Notes under the pieces: model-generated | What the model was told of the DNA's origin: nothing | The model's input: only the letters and a program-made list of their open reading frames with translations | The model's database searches: none | Source of the DNA: Allobosea sp. Root483D1 | GTDB taxonomy: Bacteria; Pseudomonadota; Alphaproteobacteria; Rhizobiales; Beijerinckiaceae | Length of the DNA: 59,920 nt | Direction: 5' to 3' | NCBI RefSeq assembly: GCF_001429505.1 | Contig: NZ_LMJW01000023.1 | Coordinates: 385,972-445,891 of the forward strand | Made by a program: the position numbers and the translations under genes | Shown: piece after piece, positions 59,619-59,920 of the stretch | Numbering within the stretch: position 1 is the stretch's first letter | How the letters are laid out: every line of letters starts with the position of its first letter

Positions 59619-59920
59619 GTGAGGATCCTTTCCTGGCGTTTCTCTCGAGGGCTAAGGCCGATTTCTGCCGGCCCTCCCTCGGGCGCGGTCAGGGAAACCC
59701 GGCGACAGGCGGACGCTTCAGGGTCCGGGGCCGCCGGAGCGAGCGGGGCGGAGCGTGCGGACAAGCAGGGCGGGTAAGCCCTCGCGCAGAACGCAGGCCC
59801 ACCCCGCCGAGCCTGGCGGTTTCGGCCGCCTCGCGGCGCGGAACGCGGCCTTGAAGCGGCCGGCCGCCGGTTTACGACCGTAGCCAGACCCGAGAGGGAC
59901 CGGCAGGATCGGCTCCCCCC
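59619..59920. other. Window end, no gene recognised
   Basis: Very GC-rich, with the presumed promoter of the hypothetical gene at its left and several CGGCCG-type dyads. No coding motif seen on either strand. Confidence 0.3.

Noticed and set aside
51684..59920. RepABC replication unit
   Set aside because: parA and parB are present but no repC follows, and the proteins look like the IncC/KorB type.
1..59920. CRISPR array, rRNA genes or a complete prophage
   Set aside because: No regularly spaced direct repeats, no rRNA sequence and no phage structural genes were seen.

Overview
The window is about 60 kb of GC-rich DNA (judged by eye at a little above 60 percent G+C) from an alphaproteobacterium. 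The order Hyphomicrobiales (Bosea, Methylobacterium or a rhizobial relative) fits best. The clues are the Aap-type amino-acid transporter, the DUF982 and DUF6894 small proteins, FixJ-like regulators and the ParA/ParB/mobilisation style. The genus is not resolved. No rRNA, tRNA, CRISPR array or intact insertion sequence was found. No replication initiator is visible, so plasmid versus integrated element is undecided.

Left part (1-10.6 kb): an accessory region of small hypothetical genes and decayed fragments. It has two unlinked pieces of a DNA ligase D gene, two DUF982 genes, two DUF6894 genes, a small-protein family with one intact and one amber-interrupted copy, several one-helix membrane peptides, an XRE regulator, and a 1051-residue autotransporter with a duplicated passenger block next to the wreck of another autotransporter barrel.

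Central part (10.9-35.6 kb): amino-acid catabolism. A VOC protein and alanine dehydrogenase lie beside a divergent Lrp/AsnC regulator. Next comes a kynurenine cluster: kynureninase plus three Aap-like transporter subunits on the minus strand, with a GntR regulator, an amidohydrolase and a kynurenine-formamidase-like hydrolase on the plus strand. Then follows one very compact minus-strand operon of eleven genes: dipeptide-type ABC importer (five genes), HyuA and HyuB ATP-dependent hydantoinase/oxoprolinase, alanine-racemase-family enzyme, LacI regulator, serine/threonine-dehydratase-like PLP enzyme and isochorismatase-fold protein. It starts at a TTGACA promoter overlapped by two LacI operators 21 bp apart. 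The order suggests import of a cyclic ureide or lactam, ring opening, racemisation and deamination of the released amino acid. That pathway is inferred.

Right-central part (35.6-51.6 kb): debris (transposase tail, frameshifted DUF4384-like gene), a DUF4239 membrane protein, and a sulfatase island. The island has two intact arylsulfatases with formylglycine motifs, their activating formylglycine-generating enzyme, an HdeA/HdeB-like protein, a lipoprotein, an exported HAD phosphatase, a truncated third sulfatase and a DUF900 lipoprotein hydrolase. A histidine kinase with an ABC-substrate-binding-like sensor and two response regulators are transcribed away from it.

Right end (51.7-59.9 kb): a mobile-element backbone with MobC and relaxase, an oriT carrying a consensus MOBP nick site, parA-parB flanked by two related palindromes, an HU-type protein, DUF736, an ArdC antirestriction protein and a conserved hypothetical. 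The DUF736 and ardC genes share a similar 90-bp upstream leader.
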